DNA of 64,000 nt from Bacteroidales bacterium (GTDB lineage Bacteria > Bacteroidota > Bacteroidia > Bacteroidales > UBA932): NCBI GenBank assembly GCA_023227835.1, contig JALOCI010000010.1, positions 14,160 through 78,159 of the forward strand, given 5' to 3'. Below, in pieces: positions 37,892 to 46,970 of this stretch. The position numbers and the translations under genes are program-made. The notes under the pieces are model-generated. The model searched no databases and had not been told where the DNA came from. It saw only the letters and a list, made by a program, of their open reading frames with translations. The first letter of the stretch is position 1. Every line of letters begins with the position of its first letter.

Positions 37892-38605
37892 ATGGACTCA
37901 CTTAAAATAAATTCTCAAAAAGTCACACTTGTAGATCAGGTAGAGGAGAAACTCATTCTCTATTTCAAAGAAAAAGGGCTAAGGCCGGGAAGTCCCATAC
38001 CCAACGAAATGGAACTATCTTCAGCCCTGGGTGTAGCTCGCTCTGTCCTGAGAGAAGCCCTCAGTCGCTTTAAAATGAGCGGCATGATTGAAACTCGGAC
38101 AAAAAGGGGGATGATAATGGCAGAACCATCTATCCTCGGAGGGATGAAACGAAGTGTAAATCCCCTGTTGATGAACGAATCTACAATATTTGACATTCTG
38201 GAGTTCAGGATTGCCCTGGAAATCGGCATAACAGGGAACATTATGAGAAATATCACTGATGAGAATATCACGGAACTTGAGAGTATAGTGAATATGGGAA
38301 TTGCTTTAGGAAACAATAAATATGCTCCTATCAGTGAATACCAGTTTCATACTAAACTATACGAGATAACAGGTAATAAGACAATCATGGAGTTTCAGGA
38401 GATTATCCATCCAGTTCTGAATTTTATAAAAGACAAGCACAAAGCTCTTTTTGAACCGATAAGCGAACAATTGGTAAAAAATAATGAGGTTGTAACACAT
38501 CATGACCTTTTGGAATTTATAAAAAGAAGAGACGAAGAGGGATACCTTGACGCAATAAAAAAACACTTCAAACTCTACACTATATATCTAGAATCCAGAA
38601 AATAA
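37892..38605 (+). CDS. GntR-family transcription regulator (FadR/FCD type)
   Basis: A 237-residue cytosolic regulator. A winged helix-turn-helix covers about residues 12-80 (YFKEKGLRPGSPIPNEMELSSALGVARSVLREALSRF), and the all-helical FCD ligand domain covers about 95-235 (FDILEFRIALEIG, with metal-site His residues in EYQFHTKLYEITGN and later THHDLLEF). It is 14 bases upstream of the sialate mutarotase/symporter gene and is the likely regulator of this sialic-acid module, by analogy with NanR, which is also FadR-type. A TATCTTTA box (37858-37865) is a weak promoter candidate. Confidence 0.9.
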   Translation: MDSLKINSQKVTLVDQVEEKLILYFKEKGLRPGSPIPNEMELSSALGVARSVLREALSRFKMSGMIETRTKRGMIMAEPSILGGMKRSVNPLLMNESTIFDILEFRIALEIGITGNIMRNITDENITELESIVNMGIALGNNKYAPISEYQFHTKLYEITGNKTIMEFQEIIHPVLNFIKDKHKALFEPISEQLVKNNEVVTHHDLLEFIKRRDEEGYLDAIKKHFKLYTIYLESRK

Positions 38606-38619
38606 AGGAGTAGCGATAA

Positions 38620-41172
38620 ATGAGAAAACCCTTCCTATTGTTATTAACGCTGATATACAGTGTAATCTCACTTTACGCCATACCCGGCGACACAACCCGT
38701 CTTACAAACTGGGATTATGTAATATTTAACAAAGCAGCCGTACTTCCTCCCGCCAGACAAGGAGATACAGCCAATATCGGTCTTGCCGGAGTCTTCTCTG
38801 GTAAAGTCGACGGTAAATTTATTGTGGCCGGGGGGGCAAATTTTCCTGAAGGGCTTCCTGCAGCAGGAGGGAAAAAGGTTTGGTGGGATGATATTTATAC
38901 ATTTGACAATATCAATGGTTGGAAAATTTTTAAAGGCGCTCTCAGAAGGAATATTGCCTATGGCGTTTCAATAGAGACAAAGGATGGGTTGCTTTGTATC
39001 GGAGGATGCGATTCTTCGGAATGTCTGAATGAGGCATTTATTATTTCATTGAATGATGGAAGTCCTGTAATACGGATGCTTCCTTCTCTCCCTGTGCCGC
39101 TTTCAAATTCAGCAGGAGCCATGATAGGCAGCAAAGTATATATTGCTGGTGGTCAAGAATCTATGGCCACACCTATGGCAAGTAAAAACTTTCTTGTTAT
39201 TGATCTGGCAAATCTTTCTGCGGGATGGAGAAGGTTAAAAAGCTGGGAGGGACCGGCAAGAAGCTTTGCCGTTGCTACAGCGCAGAGTAATGGATATGAC
39301 AACTGTTTCTACCTCTTCAGCGGTCGCTATTACAAAGGAAATTCACCGTGGAATGTGCTTTCAGATGGTTGGTGCTACAATCCGCGAATTGATAGATGGA
39401 AAAGAATTGACAATAGTTTTCCCGTAATGGCAGGTGCAGCTCTTCCGTTTGGAGCAAATCACATACTTTTTATTGGAGGACATTCAAAAGCTCCCGAATA
39501 TAACGGAAACAGATTGAGGTTGTATCATACTGTAACGAACACAATTATCGATGAGGAGGCAGTAAATATCACCATACCAGTTACATCGTGTGCGGTTAAG
39601 GACGACAAAGGGTTTATGGTTATAAGTGGAGAGGTTAGTCCGGGTGTAAGGACTCCTGACCTTACACAAGGCGACATAAGTAGTGAGATAAAACGCTTAA
39701 CTCCTCTGGATATAATTATAATCGTCCTGTATTTCATGGTTTTATCCCTCATTGGATGGCACTTTTCAAAAAAACAAAAGAGTACTGAGGATTATTTCAA
39801 GGGTGGTGGCAGGATTCCGTGGATAATTATAGGGCTAAGCATTTTTGGTACAAGTCTAAGTGCCATAACATTTATGTCAATACCGGCAAAAGCCTACGCT
39901 ACAGACTGGAGCTATATGCTCTTCAATGCCGGAATCATAATGGTTGTGCCAATTATAACACTCCTGTTCATCCCATTTTATAGAAAACTTAATGTTACCA
40001 CAGCTTATGAGTACTTGGAAAAAAGATTCAATCCCCTCATAAGAGTAATATGCAGTATGGCATTTATTCTTTTTCAGATTGGAAGAATGGGGGTTGTCCT
40101 GCTTCTGCCTTCAATTGCGCTGAACGTTGTCACCGGTTTTGACATATTCCTCTGCATATCATTGATGGGTGTTCTGAGTCTCGTTTATACGATGATGGGG
40201 GGAATTGAGGCAGTTGCATGGACAGATGCCATGCAGGTTGTAGTACTTCTAGGTGCTGCAATCGCAGTCGTATATATGATTTGTGGCCAGCTTCCTGACG
40301 GAATTGAAAGTATATTATCAACAGCTGCTTCTAACCACAAGTTCAACCTTGGATCAACTGCGTTTGATCTGCGACAGCCTGCATTATGGACTGTTCTTAT
40401 AGCGACCTTCTTCACTAATATCACAACTTACGGGACAGACCAGACTATTGTCCAGAGGTATATCAGCACCGAAACAGAGAAACAAGCCAGAAAAGGTGTC
40501 TACACCAATGCTCTGTTGACAATTCCTTCAACTGTTATATTTTTCTTCCTTGGAACTGCAATATATGTGTTTTATAAATTTAATCCGGCCGAACTTAGTC
40601 TATCTATTTCCGACGGTGATGCTATACTACCCTGGTATGTAAGCACACAGATGCCTTCTGGTATCCTGGGACTGGTAATTTCAGGAATCTTTGCTGCTGC
40701 CATGTCTACTTTAAGCAGTAGCATGAACTCGGCTGCCACAGCATATTTTGTTGACATTCATTCCAAGATATTTTCCAATAAAGAGAAAAACAGTTTAAAA
40801 AGCGCACGGGTGGCAACCATGGTGATAGGGGTAACGGGAATTTTGTTTGCACTTCTTATGGCTACATGGGATATTAAGTCCTTATGGGACGAATTCTCAA
40901 AGATACTCGGAATTTTACTGGGAGGTTTAGGGGGGCTGTTTCTTCTGGGATTAATAACTAAGAGAGCGAATAGTACGGGAGCACTCTGTGGAATAATTGC
41001 CAGTATTGCAGTCCAGATGATTGTTATCAATACTCAGGCCGTCAATCTCCTGCTCTATTCCTCCACCGGATTTGTCACATGTTTCATCGTAGGGTATCTC
41101 TGCAGTGTCATTACCGGAGGCAATAAACAAAAAGAGATCCGACACCTGACAATTTACAGAAAACAGATTTAA
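38620..41172 (+). CDS. Sialate mutarotase (NanM-like) fused to a sodium:solute symporter
   Basis: An 850-residue two-domain protein. After a signal sequence (about 1-22) comes a kelch-type six-bladed propeller (about 30-350; GGANFPEGLPAAGGKKVWWDDIY and recurrent GGxxS/VYIAGG strands) like the cyclically permuted N-acetylneuraminate mutarotase family. A sodium:solute symporter domain follows (about 365-845) with roughly 13 spans, including TEDYFKGGGRIPWIIIGLS and GVLSLVYTMMGGIEAVAWTD. The propeller would lie in the periplasm and convert sialic acid anomers directly at the mouth of the transporter. A good Shine-Dalgarno, AAAGGAG (38604-38610), precedes the start. The lyase gene is 10 bases downstream. 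Confidence 0.9.
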   Translation: MRKPFLLLLTLIYSVISLYAIPGDTTRLTNWDYVIFNKAAVLPPARQGDTANIGLAGVFSGKVDGKFIVAGGANFPEGLPAAGGKKVWWDDIYTFDNINGWKIFKGALRRNIAYGVSIETKDGLLCIGGCDSSECLNEAFIISLNDGSPVIRMLPSLPVPLSNSAGAMIGSKVYIAGGQESMATPMASKNFLVIDLANLSAGWRRLKSWEGPARSFAVATAQSNGYDNCFYLFSGRYYKGNSPWNVLSDGWCYNPRIDRWKRIDNSFPVMAGAALPFGANHILFIGGHSKAPEYNGNRLRLYHTVTNTIIDEEAVNITIPVTSCAVKDDKGFMVISGEVSPGVRTPDLTQGDISSEIKRLTPLDIIIIVLYFMVLSLIGWHFSKKQKSTEDYFKGGGRIPWIIIGLSIFGTSLSAITFMSIPAKAYATDWSYMLFNAGIIMVVPIITLLFIPFYRKLNVTTAYEYLEKRFNPLIRVICSMAFILFQIGRMGVVLLLPSIALNVVTGFDIFLCISLMGVLSLVYTMMGGIEAVAWTDAMQVVVLLGAAIAVVYMICGQLPDGIESILSTAASNHKFNLGSTAFDLRQPALWTVLIATFFTNITTYGTDQTIVQRYISTETEKQARKGVYTNALLTIPSTVIFFFLGTAIYVFYKFNPAELSLSISDGDAILPWYVSTQMPSGILGLVISGIFAAAMSTLSSSMNSAATAYFVDIHSKIFSNKEKNSLKSARVATMVIGVTGILFALLMATWDIKSLWDEFSKILGILLGGLGGLFLLGLITKRANSTGALCGIIASIAVQMIVINTQAVNLLLYSSTGFVTCFIVGYLCSVITGGNKQKEIRHLTIYRKQI

Positions 41173-41182
41173 AATATATAAA

Positions 41183-42106
41183 ATGAGTACGAATAAAAGA
41201 TTAAGTGGGTTAATCGCTGCTCCATTCACACCGATGGATAAGGATGGAGCGGTCAGGATTGAGGTTGTTGAACAATATGCGTCATTGCTTATACGCTCAG
41301 GTGTTCAGGGTGTTTTTATATGCGGGACAACCGGTGAAGGGGCATCATTGACAATAAATGAGAGAAAGAGTCTGGCTGAAAAATGGGTTAAAGAGGCGAA
41401 AGGGCGGCTTAAAGTCATTGTTCATGTAGGATCAACATGTCAAAAAGATAGTATCGAGCTCTCCATTCATGCTCAATCGACAGGTGCTGATGCAATAGCA
41501 TCTATCGCCCCATATTTCTTCAAACCTGCCAATGTTGATGATTTGGTAAGATTCTTTTCTCCAATAGCCAATAGTGCCCCGGAATTACCGTTCTATTACT
41601 ACAATATGCCTTCAATGACAGGTGTTGATCTTCCTGTTGACAAATTTCTACTTGAAGGTAAAAAAGAGATACCTTCCCTTGCCGGGGTAAAATTCACTCA
41701 TAACAACCTTATGGAGATGAACCAATGCATAGCTCTTAATAATGGTGAATTCGAAGTGTTACACGGGTATGATGAGATTCTGATATGTGGTCTTGCCCTT
41801 GGCGCGACTGCCGCTGTCGGTAGTACATACAACTATGCAGCCCCGGTCTACAACGAGCTCGTCGACGCATTCATGAAGGGAGATCTCATTAGAGCACGCG
41901 AATTGCAGCAATACTCGGTAGAGATCGTAAAAGTTATTATAAAACATGGCGGCGGAGTACGAGGAGGAAAGGCCATAATGAAAACAATCGGTATTAACTG
42001 CGGTGACTGCCGTTCTCCTATCACTCCGTTTACACAGGAAGAGTATAATCAGATAAAAGAAGAACTCAGGGAAATAAATTTTTTTAAACGAATTGATATC
42101 AAATGA
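41183..42106 (+). CDS. nanA: N-acetylneuraminate lyase (DHDPS/NAL family)
   Basis: A 307-residue class I aldolase that splits N-acetylneuraminate into N-acetylmannosamine and pyruvate. The family motif GTTGEGASLT (residues 48-57) binds the carboxylate, Tyr140 in FYYYNMPSMTG is the catalytic Tyr, and Lys170 in LAGVKFTHNN should form the Schiff base. The position between a sialate transporter and a sialidase supports the lyase function over dihydrodipicolinate synthase. Its stop overlaps the sialidase start by 4 bases (ATGA). Confidence 0.9.
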   Translation: MSTNKRLSGLIAAPFTPMDKDGAVRIEVVEQYASLLIRSGVQGVFICGTTGEGASLTINERKSLAEKWVKEAKGRLKVIVHVGSTCQKDSIELSIHAQSTGADAIASIAPYFFKPANVDDLVRFFSPIANSAPELPFYYYNMPSMTGVDLPVDKFLLEGKKEIPSLAGVKFTHNNLMEMNQCIALNNGEFEVLHGYDEILICGLALGATAAVGSTYNYAAPVYNELVDAFMKGDLIRARELQQYSVEIVKVIIKHGGGVRGGKAIMKTIGINCGDCRSPITPFTQEEYNQIKEELREINFFKRIDIK

Positions 42107-43218
42107 CAAAAGGAATCATCTCTGTATTGGCAATTTGCTTTTCATTCATCTCTTCAATCTCGGCACAGGAAGAAAATAGTATCCCTTTTTGTAAAGGGTA
42201 TATGGGATATAGTTATTACCGGATACCAGCAATTATACGTGCTCCGGATAATGCACTGCTGGCATTCTGTGAGGCAAGAAAAGAGAGTCGGGCTGACAGT
42301 GGAGACATAGATCTGGTAATGAGACGATCAACTGATTCCGGCAAGAGTTGGGAAGAGATGAAAATAATATGGGATGATTCATTGAACACTTGCGGAAATC
42401 CCACTCCCGTTACAGACGAAATAAGCGGGAGAATTTTTCTTTTTGTCTGCTGGAACAGAGGTGATGTACCGGAAAAAGGGACAGCAGCAGGTGTCGGAGA
42501 AAATTCCAGACGAGTTTTCGTTCTCACTTCAAATGACAATGGAGATACATGGAGTAAACCGGAAGAGCTCACTTCGAGACTTAAACTCCGGGAGTGGACA
42601 TGGTATGCAACCGGGCCTTGTCACGGAATCCAGAAAAAAGAGGCTCCGTACAAAGGGAGGCTGATAATACCTGCAAATCACAGGGATATTGACGGAAAAA
42701 CTTACTCTCATGTTATTTTTTCGGATGACCACGGGAAAAATTGGAATCTTGGCGATTCCAATATTCCTGACGGAAATGAGAGTTGTGTGTCTGAACTTGC
42801 CGGAGGTAAAATAGTTCAAAACATGAGAAATTATAACAGACGACAAGACTCTTGCCGGACTTATGCAATCAGCTCAGACGGGGGAAATACTTTTGGCAAA
42901 AAAAGATATGCCAGGCAACTGGTTGAACCGTTATGTCAAGGAAGCATCATTAATTTTTCAAAAAACGGGCAAATTTCCGACACAATTCTTTTTTCCAACC
43001 CCCACAGTAAAACTAAAAGGGTTAACCTGACAATCAGCATAAGTTCAAACAATGGAAAAAGTTGGAAAAAACTAACAACTATCCACAAGGGAAAAGCCGC
43101 ATACTCTGATATGGTCCTCCTTGATGACGGCTATGTCGGAATACTCTTTGAGAATGGGGAAAAAGAGATATATGAGAGAATCAGTTTCAAGAAAATAAGG
43201 GTGGACAAGTCCAGGTAG
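42103..43218 (+). CDS. nanH: Secreted exo-alpha-sialidase
   Basis: A 371-residue GH33-type sialidase with a signal peptide (MTKGIISVLAICFSFISSISA). The FRIP-type motif is present as YYRIPAI (Arg at residue 40). Five Asp-box repeats of the form SxDxGxxW are visible: STDSGKSW, SNDNGDTW, SDDHGKNW, SSDGGNTF and SSNNGKSW. The propeller is complete but compact, without the extra N-terminal carbohydrate-binding domain found in many Bacteroides sialidases. It releases terminal sialic acid for the transporter and lyase encoded just upstream. It ends 25 bases from the convergent TonB receptor gene. Confidence 0.93.
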   Translation: MTKGIISVLAICFSFISSISAQEENSIPFCKGYMGYSYYRIPAIIRAPDNALLAFCEARKESRADSGDIDLVMRRSTDSGKSWEEMKIIWDDSLNTCGNPTPVTDEISGRIFLFVCWNRGDVPEKGTAAGVGENSRRVFVLTSNDNGDTWSKPEELTSRLKLREWTWYATGPCHGIQKKEAPYKGRLIIPANHRDIDGKTYSHVIFSDDHGKNWNLGDSNIPDGNESCVSELAGGKIVQNMRNYNRRQDSCRTYAISSDGGNTFGKKRYARQLVEPLCQGSIINFSKNGQISDTILFSNPHSKTKRVNLTISISSNNGKSWKKLTTIHKGKAAYSDMVLLDDGYVGILFENGEKEIYERISFKKIRVDKSR

Positions 43219-43243
43219 GCGGGAACAATAGTGAATCGTTACT

Positions 43244-45178
43244 TTATATCCTTATCATAATATTTACCGAAATAACTCTTAAAGGCATGGGATAATACTG
43301 GGTTGATTCATAGTATGCATTGAAAATGTTATCAATCCGTAACTTTGGTGCTATTTTAAAACCTTTTTTTACTAATTCACACTTCAGTTCCACGTCATGT
43401 GTTGTATAGGCCTTAGTACTATATGACTCATCAGCAGAGGTATACCTTTTTCCGGTATAGCATGCATGATACGTCAGGGATATCCCGCCCCGGTTAATGG
43501 ATAATCTCAGATTTGATTTATTGATCGGCACATACGGTAATTGTTTGTAATATGTATCATCTTCTTCAAAATTTCTTTCTCTGTTTACCGATGGTGAATA
43601 TGTATAGTTAAAAGCAAGTTTCGCACTGAATTTATCACAAACCACGCTACATTCAGTAAACGATTCAACACCATAAGAAAGTACATTCTGAACGTTACGT
43701 GGCTCCCAATACCAGTTCATGGTAGGCAGCCACATTATCCAATCGTCTATGTTCATCATGTATGCCGTAAACTCGGTTTTAAAAAAGGTTTTATTCCCTA
43801 TTCTTTGTTTATACAGAAGTGTCGCATCGTAAGAAAAGCCATGTTCCGGAACAAGATTTTTATTTCCGCCAGGTTGCCAGTAGAGGTCATTTAAGGTTGG
43901 AAACCGGTAATTATAAGAGATTGCGGTTTTAGCGTCAAGATACCCGGCAATCAGAGAAGAGTTAATCCCTGCGGAGAATGTCGGAGCGACTTTCCCATCA
44001 TTGAATTCAACCATGGAATGCAGGTCAGCATTAAGCCAATTTACAACATTCCACAAACATACAGTCTGGAGAGAAATCACATTTCTGTTTACAGAATTTT
44101 CAGAATAGTTACCGGCTTTAACCCAGTCATGTGTATATCTGGCAGAACCGCTTAGTTTCACGTTTTTGAAGATATCTGTACAATAGTCTGCTGTCATGTG
44201 TATTGACTGGGCCAGATTTCTGCTGTTTTCAGCCGGGAAATAATCACTGTCAAACCACTTATCGTAATCCAGAGAATTTGCAAGATATGCAGCTTTAAGA
44301 GATATTTCGGACCTCTTTTTCTCTTCCTGATACTCGATAAATGATTTCACACTGTACTCATTCTGCTTCTCATGTTGGGTCACGTTAACTATTATGGGCT
44401 GTGGCAGTCGTCTGGTTCCGCCTTGACACCACAATACCGCTGAGAGAGATGCTCCTGATGGAAGTTTAAGATAACCCTCCTGCATAAAACCCGCTATAGA
44501 ATAGTTTGCCTCTTTTCTACGTTCATAAAAATCTTCAAGTTTTAAAACTTTATTAAGGTATCTGTAATCATTATCAGATTCTTGATAATAAAGCCTTGTT
44601 TTGCAGACAGCATTTCGCCCTCTCACAGATACAGATGCCGCGGCTGTATATGTATCATAAGATGCACACTCTAAAAAAGCGTCTATCCGGCTGGTATCCC
44701 GCCAATCCATTTTATTGCCGATATTGATGCTCCCTCCAAGTGCTCCAGTCCCTCCCTTAAGGTATCCGCTGCCATGATAGAGTGACACCTGATCTGTGAA
44801 AAATACCGGTATCTGAGAAAAGTCAAAACTTCCGGACATTACCGGATTGATATTTATACCATTCCAATTAACCTGAGTGTGACCGGAACTCGTTCCTCTG
44901 AAAGAAGAGGTTGCAAGTGCGCCCTGCCCAAGGCTTTTTATATATACCATAGAGTTATCGGAGAGCAACTCTGCAAGAGACTTAGTCTGGGTTCCCTGTA
45001 ATACGGCTGAACTGATTAAACTTACTCGCGTCCCAACTGTAACTTCATCTATCTTATTCCGCATCTTCTCTTTTACGACAACGGAATCCAGACTATATCC
45101 CCTTACAGTACCCTCATTCTGTGCAAATGATCTGTTAAAGAAGATCAAAAGCAGAAAAAAGGCTACAGCTTTTTGCAT
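43244..45178 (-). CDS. TonB-dependent outer-membrane receptor, BtuB-like
   Basis: A 644-residue outer-membrane receptor. A signal peptide (about 1-19) is followed by VRGYSLDSVVVKEK as TonB-box region, a plug domain (about 35-165, SLAELLSDNSMVYIKSLGQGALATSSFRGTSSGHTQVNWNG) and a 22-strand type beta barrel ending in VISVNIMIRI. There is no SusC-type N-domain. Its position downstream of a cobalamin riboswitch and a BtuG-like lipoprotein points to uptake of vitamin B12 or other corrinoids. The lipoprotein gene precedes it by 5 bases on the same strand. Confidence 0.88.
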   Translation of the reverse strand: MQKAVAFFLLLIFFNRSFAQNEGTVRGYSLDSVVVKEKMRNKIDEVTVGTRVSLISSAVLQGTQTKSLAELLSDNSMVYIKSLGQGALATSSFRGTSSGHTQVNWNGININPVMSGSFDFSQIPVFFTDQVSLYHGSGYLKGGTGALGGSINIGNKMDWRDTSRIDAFLECASYDTYTAAASVSVRGRNAVCKTRLYYQESDNDYRYLNKVLKLEDFYERRKEANYSIAGFMQEGYLKLPSGASLSAVLWCQGGTRRLPQPIIVNVTQHEKQNEYSVKSFIEYQEEKKRSEISLKAAYLANSLDYDKWFDSDYFPAENSRNLAQSIHMTADYCTDIFKNVKLSGSARYTHDWVKAGNYSENSVNRNVISLQTVCLWNVVNWLNADLHSMVEFNDGKVAPTFSAGINSSLIAGYLDAKTAISYNYRFPTLNDLYWQPGGNKNLVPEHGFSYDATLLYKQRIGNKTFFKTEFTAYMMNIDDWIMWLPTMNWYWEPRNVQNVLSYGVESFTECSVVCDKFSAKLAFNYTYSPSVNRERNFEEDDTYYKQLPYVPINKSNLRLSINRGGISLTYHACYTGKRYTSADESYSTKAYTTHDVELKCELVKKGFKIAPKLRIDNIFNAYYESTQYYPMPLRVISVNIMIRI

Positions 45179-45183
45179 AGGAA

Positions 45184-46596
45184 TTATTTATCGTACTCTG
45201 TAAAGTGCACCATTCTTGGGTAAATTCCGACCCTTTGACTAACCACATTACCATCAGCCCGGTACTCTCTCAAGAAACCACGCTGGGCAGTATAATCAAG
45301 GCAGTCACATAAAAAGACATCACCATCCGGAGATATATTCATTCCATACATCATACCTAAGCCTGGCAATTCACGATACGGAGATAACGAAATGGCATCT
45401 GCGTCAACATCAAGAGTATAAATTGCGCCTATTGATGTTTTTCTTGTCGGATTAACCAGCATTGTCATATAGAAATACAGCTTACCTTTGGTTCTGTCGG
45501 TATCCATTCTTGTATAACCCGAAGTACCTGTTATTGCCCCCTCCACATATCCATCTGTTCCACTTACTGCATAGGGAATCTCTATAGTTTTAACAACCTT
45601 CTCCGTTGCAGGGTCAATGCAATTCAGTACAGACATTCCGCTCGCAGTTGCAAAAGCCCATATCTTACCATTCTTATCAACAATCAATTTCGCTGTTGTT
45701 ATGATTCTTCCGCTAAAACCACTTACCAATCTTATTGATCCGGGATTGATATTATCTGTGTCAAATACTGCCACTCCTTTCGAAGAGCAGGCTCCGAAAA
45801 CCTTATTCCCTACTCTGATGAGCTTTTCCAGACTTGGAGCAGAAGATCCGGTAAGTGATATGTGCTCAATAACCTTGTATGTCTTATAATTTATTCTGGT
45901 TAACTGTGACATCAAATCCGAAACTATTGCCTCTGTAGAGCTAATTGGAACCATAAAACGCGGGCTTGCAGCCTGTTCATAATCTACTGTTCCTAAAAGC
46001 CTGAATGTTTGTGGCTCTATGACTTTTATCTGTTTCGAATTGTTAAGGACAACAAAGTATTTACCGTCAAGATAAGTTAGACTTTGTGCAACATCTCCAA
46101 GAGGTTTCTTATTTACATCCTGAAAAACATCCCAAACGGCATTTCCGTTATATGTCACAGATGTAAGAGTTGCTGTCCCCTTGGTAAACTGACCTTCACT
46201 AACCACAACCATCCTGACTTTTTCGCCTCTTCCACTCTGTATTACAGATAGTATTACCTTGTCAACACCGCTGTTAATAGTCACATAGGCAGTTCTGTCT
46301 TCGTTCCCCTGATATGCCTTCACATTAATAACCAGTCTGTTTTTCTTGTCCTTGCTCTGAGATTTCTCAATCACCTCAACCTCACACCACTCTTTTGAGC
46401 CATAATCAACTTCAGCACTCAACTTAGCAGTAACACCCTCCAGTATAACGGTAGAGTCCTTTGTTTCATCACTTGTAAGTTTGAGTTCATTCCCTGAGAC
46501 TCCGTCAAGCTTCAGCTGACCGGGAGTAACCACATCATCTTTGCTACACGCTGCAATAAAGAGCAGTAACAACACAAAAAAAAGATTTTTCTTCAT
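45184..46596 (-). CDS. BtuG-like surface lipoprotein (BACON domain plus YncE/DUF5074 propeller)
   Basis: A 470-residue lipoprotein (LLFIAACSKDDVVTPG, Cys at about residue 17). The N-terminal part (about 25-110) looks like a BACON-type Ig domain ending in ILSVIQSGRG. The rest (about 115-470) is a beta propeller of the YncE/DUF5074 type, with repeated strands such as VAQSLTYLDGKYFVVLNNSKQIKVIEPQTFRLLG. In Bacteroides, BtuG is a propeller lipoprotein that captures cobalamin and hands it to BtuB. The neighbouring receptor and the riboswitch about 130 bases upstream support that role here. Confidence 0.85.
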   Translation of the reverse strand: MKKNLFFVLLLLFIAACSKDDVVTPGQLKLDGVSGNELKLTSDETKDSTVILEGVTAKLSAEVDYGSKEWCEVEVIEKSQSKDKKNRLVINVKAYQGNEDRTAYVTINSGVDKVILSVIQSGRGEKVRMVVVSEGQFTKGTATLTSVTYNGNAVWDVFQDVNKKPLGDVAQSLTYLDGKYFVVLNNSKQIKVIEPQTFRLLGTVDYEQAASPRFMVPISSTEAIVSDLMSQLTRINYKTYKVIEHISLTGSSAPSLEKLIRVGNKVFGACSSKGVAVFDTDNINPGSIRLVSGFSGRIITTAKLIVDKNGKIWAFATASGMSVLNCIDPATEKVVKTIEIPYAVSGTDGYVEGAITGTSGYTRMDTDRTKGKLYFYMTMLVNPTRKTSIGAIYTLDVDADAISLSPYRELPGLGMMYGMNISPDGDVFLCDCLDYTAQRGFLREYRADGNVVSQRVGIYPRMVHFTEYDK

Positions 46597-46725
46597 TTTA
46601 TAAAAGTTTAAAATTGATAAAATGAATAAAAAGTAAATAAGGATAGAATCTGGAATAGTGCGACGTCAACACCTCTGAAGCTGTCCATTTTTGCTTTTTA
46701 CCCGAAGCATTACATAAACTTGAAT

Positions 46726-46922
46726 AAATGGCAGGTCTTCTGGCTCGCCTCTTGTCCAACGGTCTTCCCATCATATAATCTGACAGTGACTTAAGAGTTG
46801 TCGGACATTTTTGTAAGGCATACAGCTGCGGGAACAGCTCCGGAATTAATTACATGAATCTTACCGGATTCCCTATTATGACATTACCGTTTCGTACGGA
46901 TTTGTCACCACCTATTCTGACA
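46726..46922 (-). ncRNA. Cobalamin riboswitch upstream of the BtuG/BtuB-like genes
   Basis: On the minus strand the conserved core is present in order: an AGGTGG 5' arm (46913-46908), GGGAATCCGGT, then CCCGCAGCTGT, GTCACTG, GATGGGAAG and the B12 box AGCCAGAAGACCTGCC (46745-46730), whose ACCT closes the P1 stem with AGGT. This is the classic adenosylcobalamin aptamer. It controls the lipoprotein/receptor pair, whose first ATG lies 130 bases downstream. Confidence 0.93.
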
Positions 46923-46925
46923 GGG

Positions 46926-46933
46926 CAAATATA
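46926..46933 (-). promoter_or_regulatory. -7 promoter element for the minus-strand B12 uptake operon
   Basis: TATATTTG on the minus strand matches TAnnTTTG perfectly. It would start transcription at about 46919, just before the P1 arm of the minus-strand riboswitch. No clear TTTG -33 box is visible. Confidence 0.6.
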
Positions 46934-46962
46934 TTGCGATTTTTTTGAGAAAAAAAATATTT

Positions 46963-46970
46963 ACCTTTGT
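46963..46970 (+). promoter_or_regulatory. -7 promoter element for the cob operon
   Basis: TACCTTTG matches TAnnTTTG perfectly on the plus strand, with initiation expected near 46976, immediately before the plus-strand riboswitch. It lies only 29 bases from the divergent minus-strand element, so the two promoters are back to back. Confidence 0.65.

Noticed and set aside
43219..43243. A bidirectional terminator between the sialidase and the TonB receptor genes
   Set aside because: The 25-base gap holds no stem of useful length.
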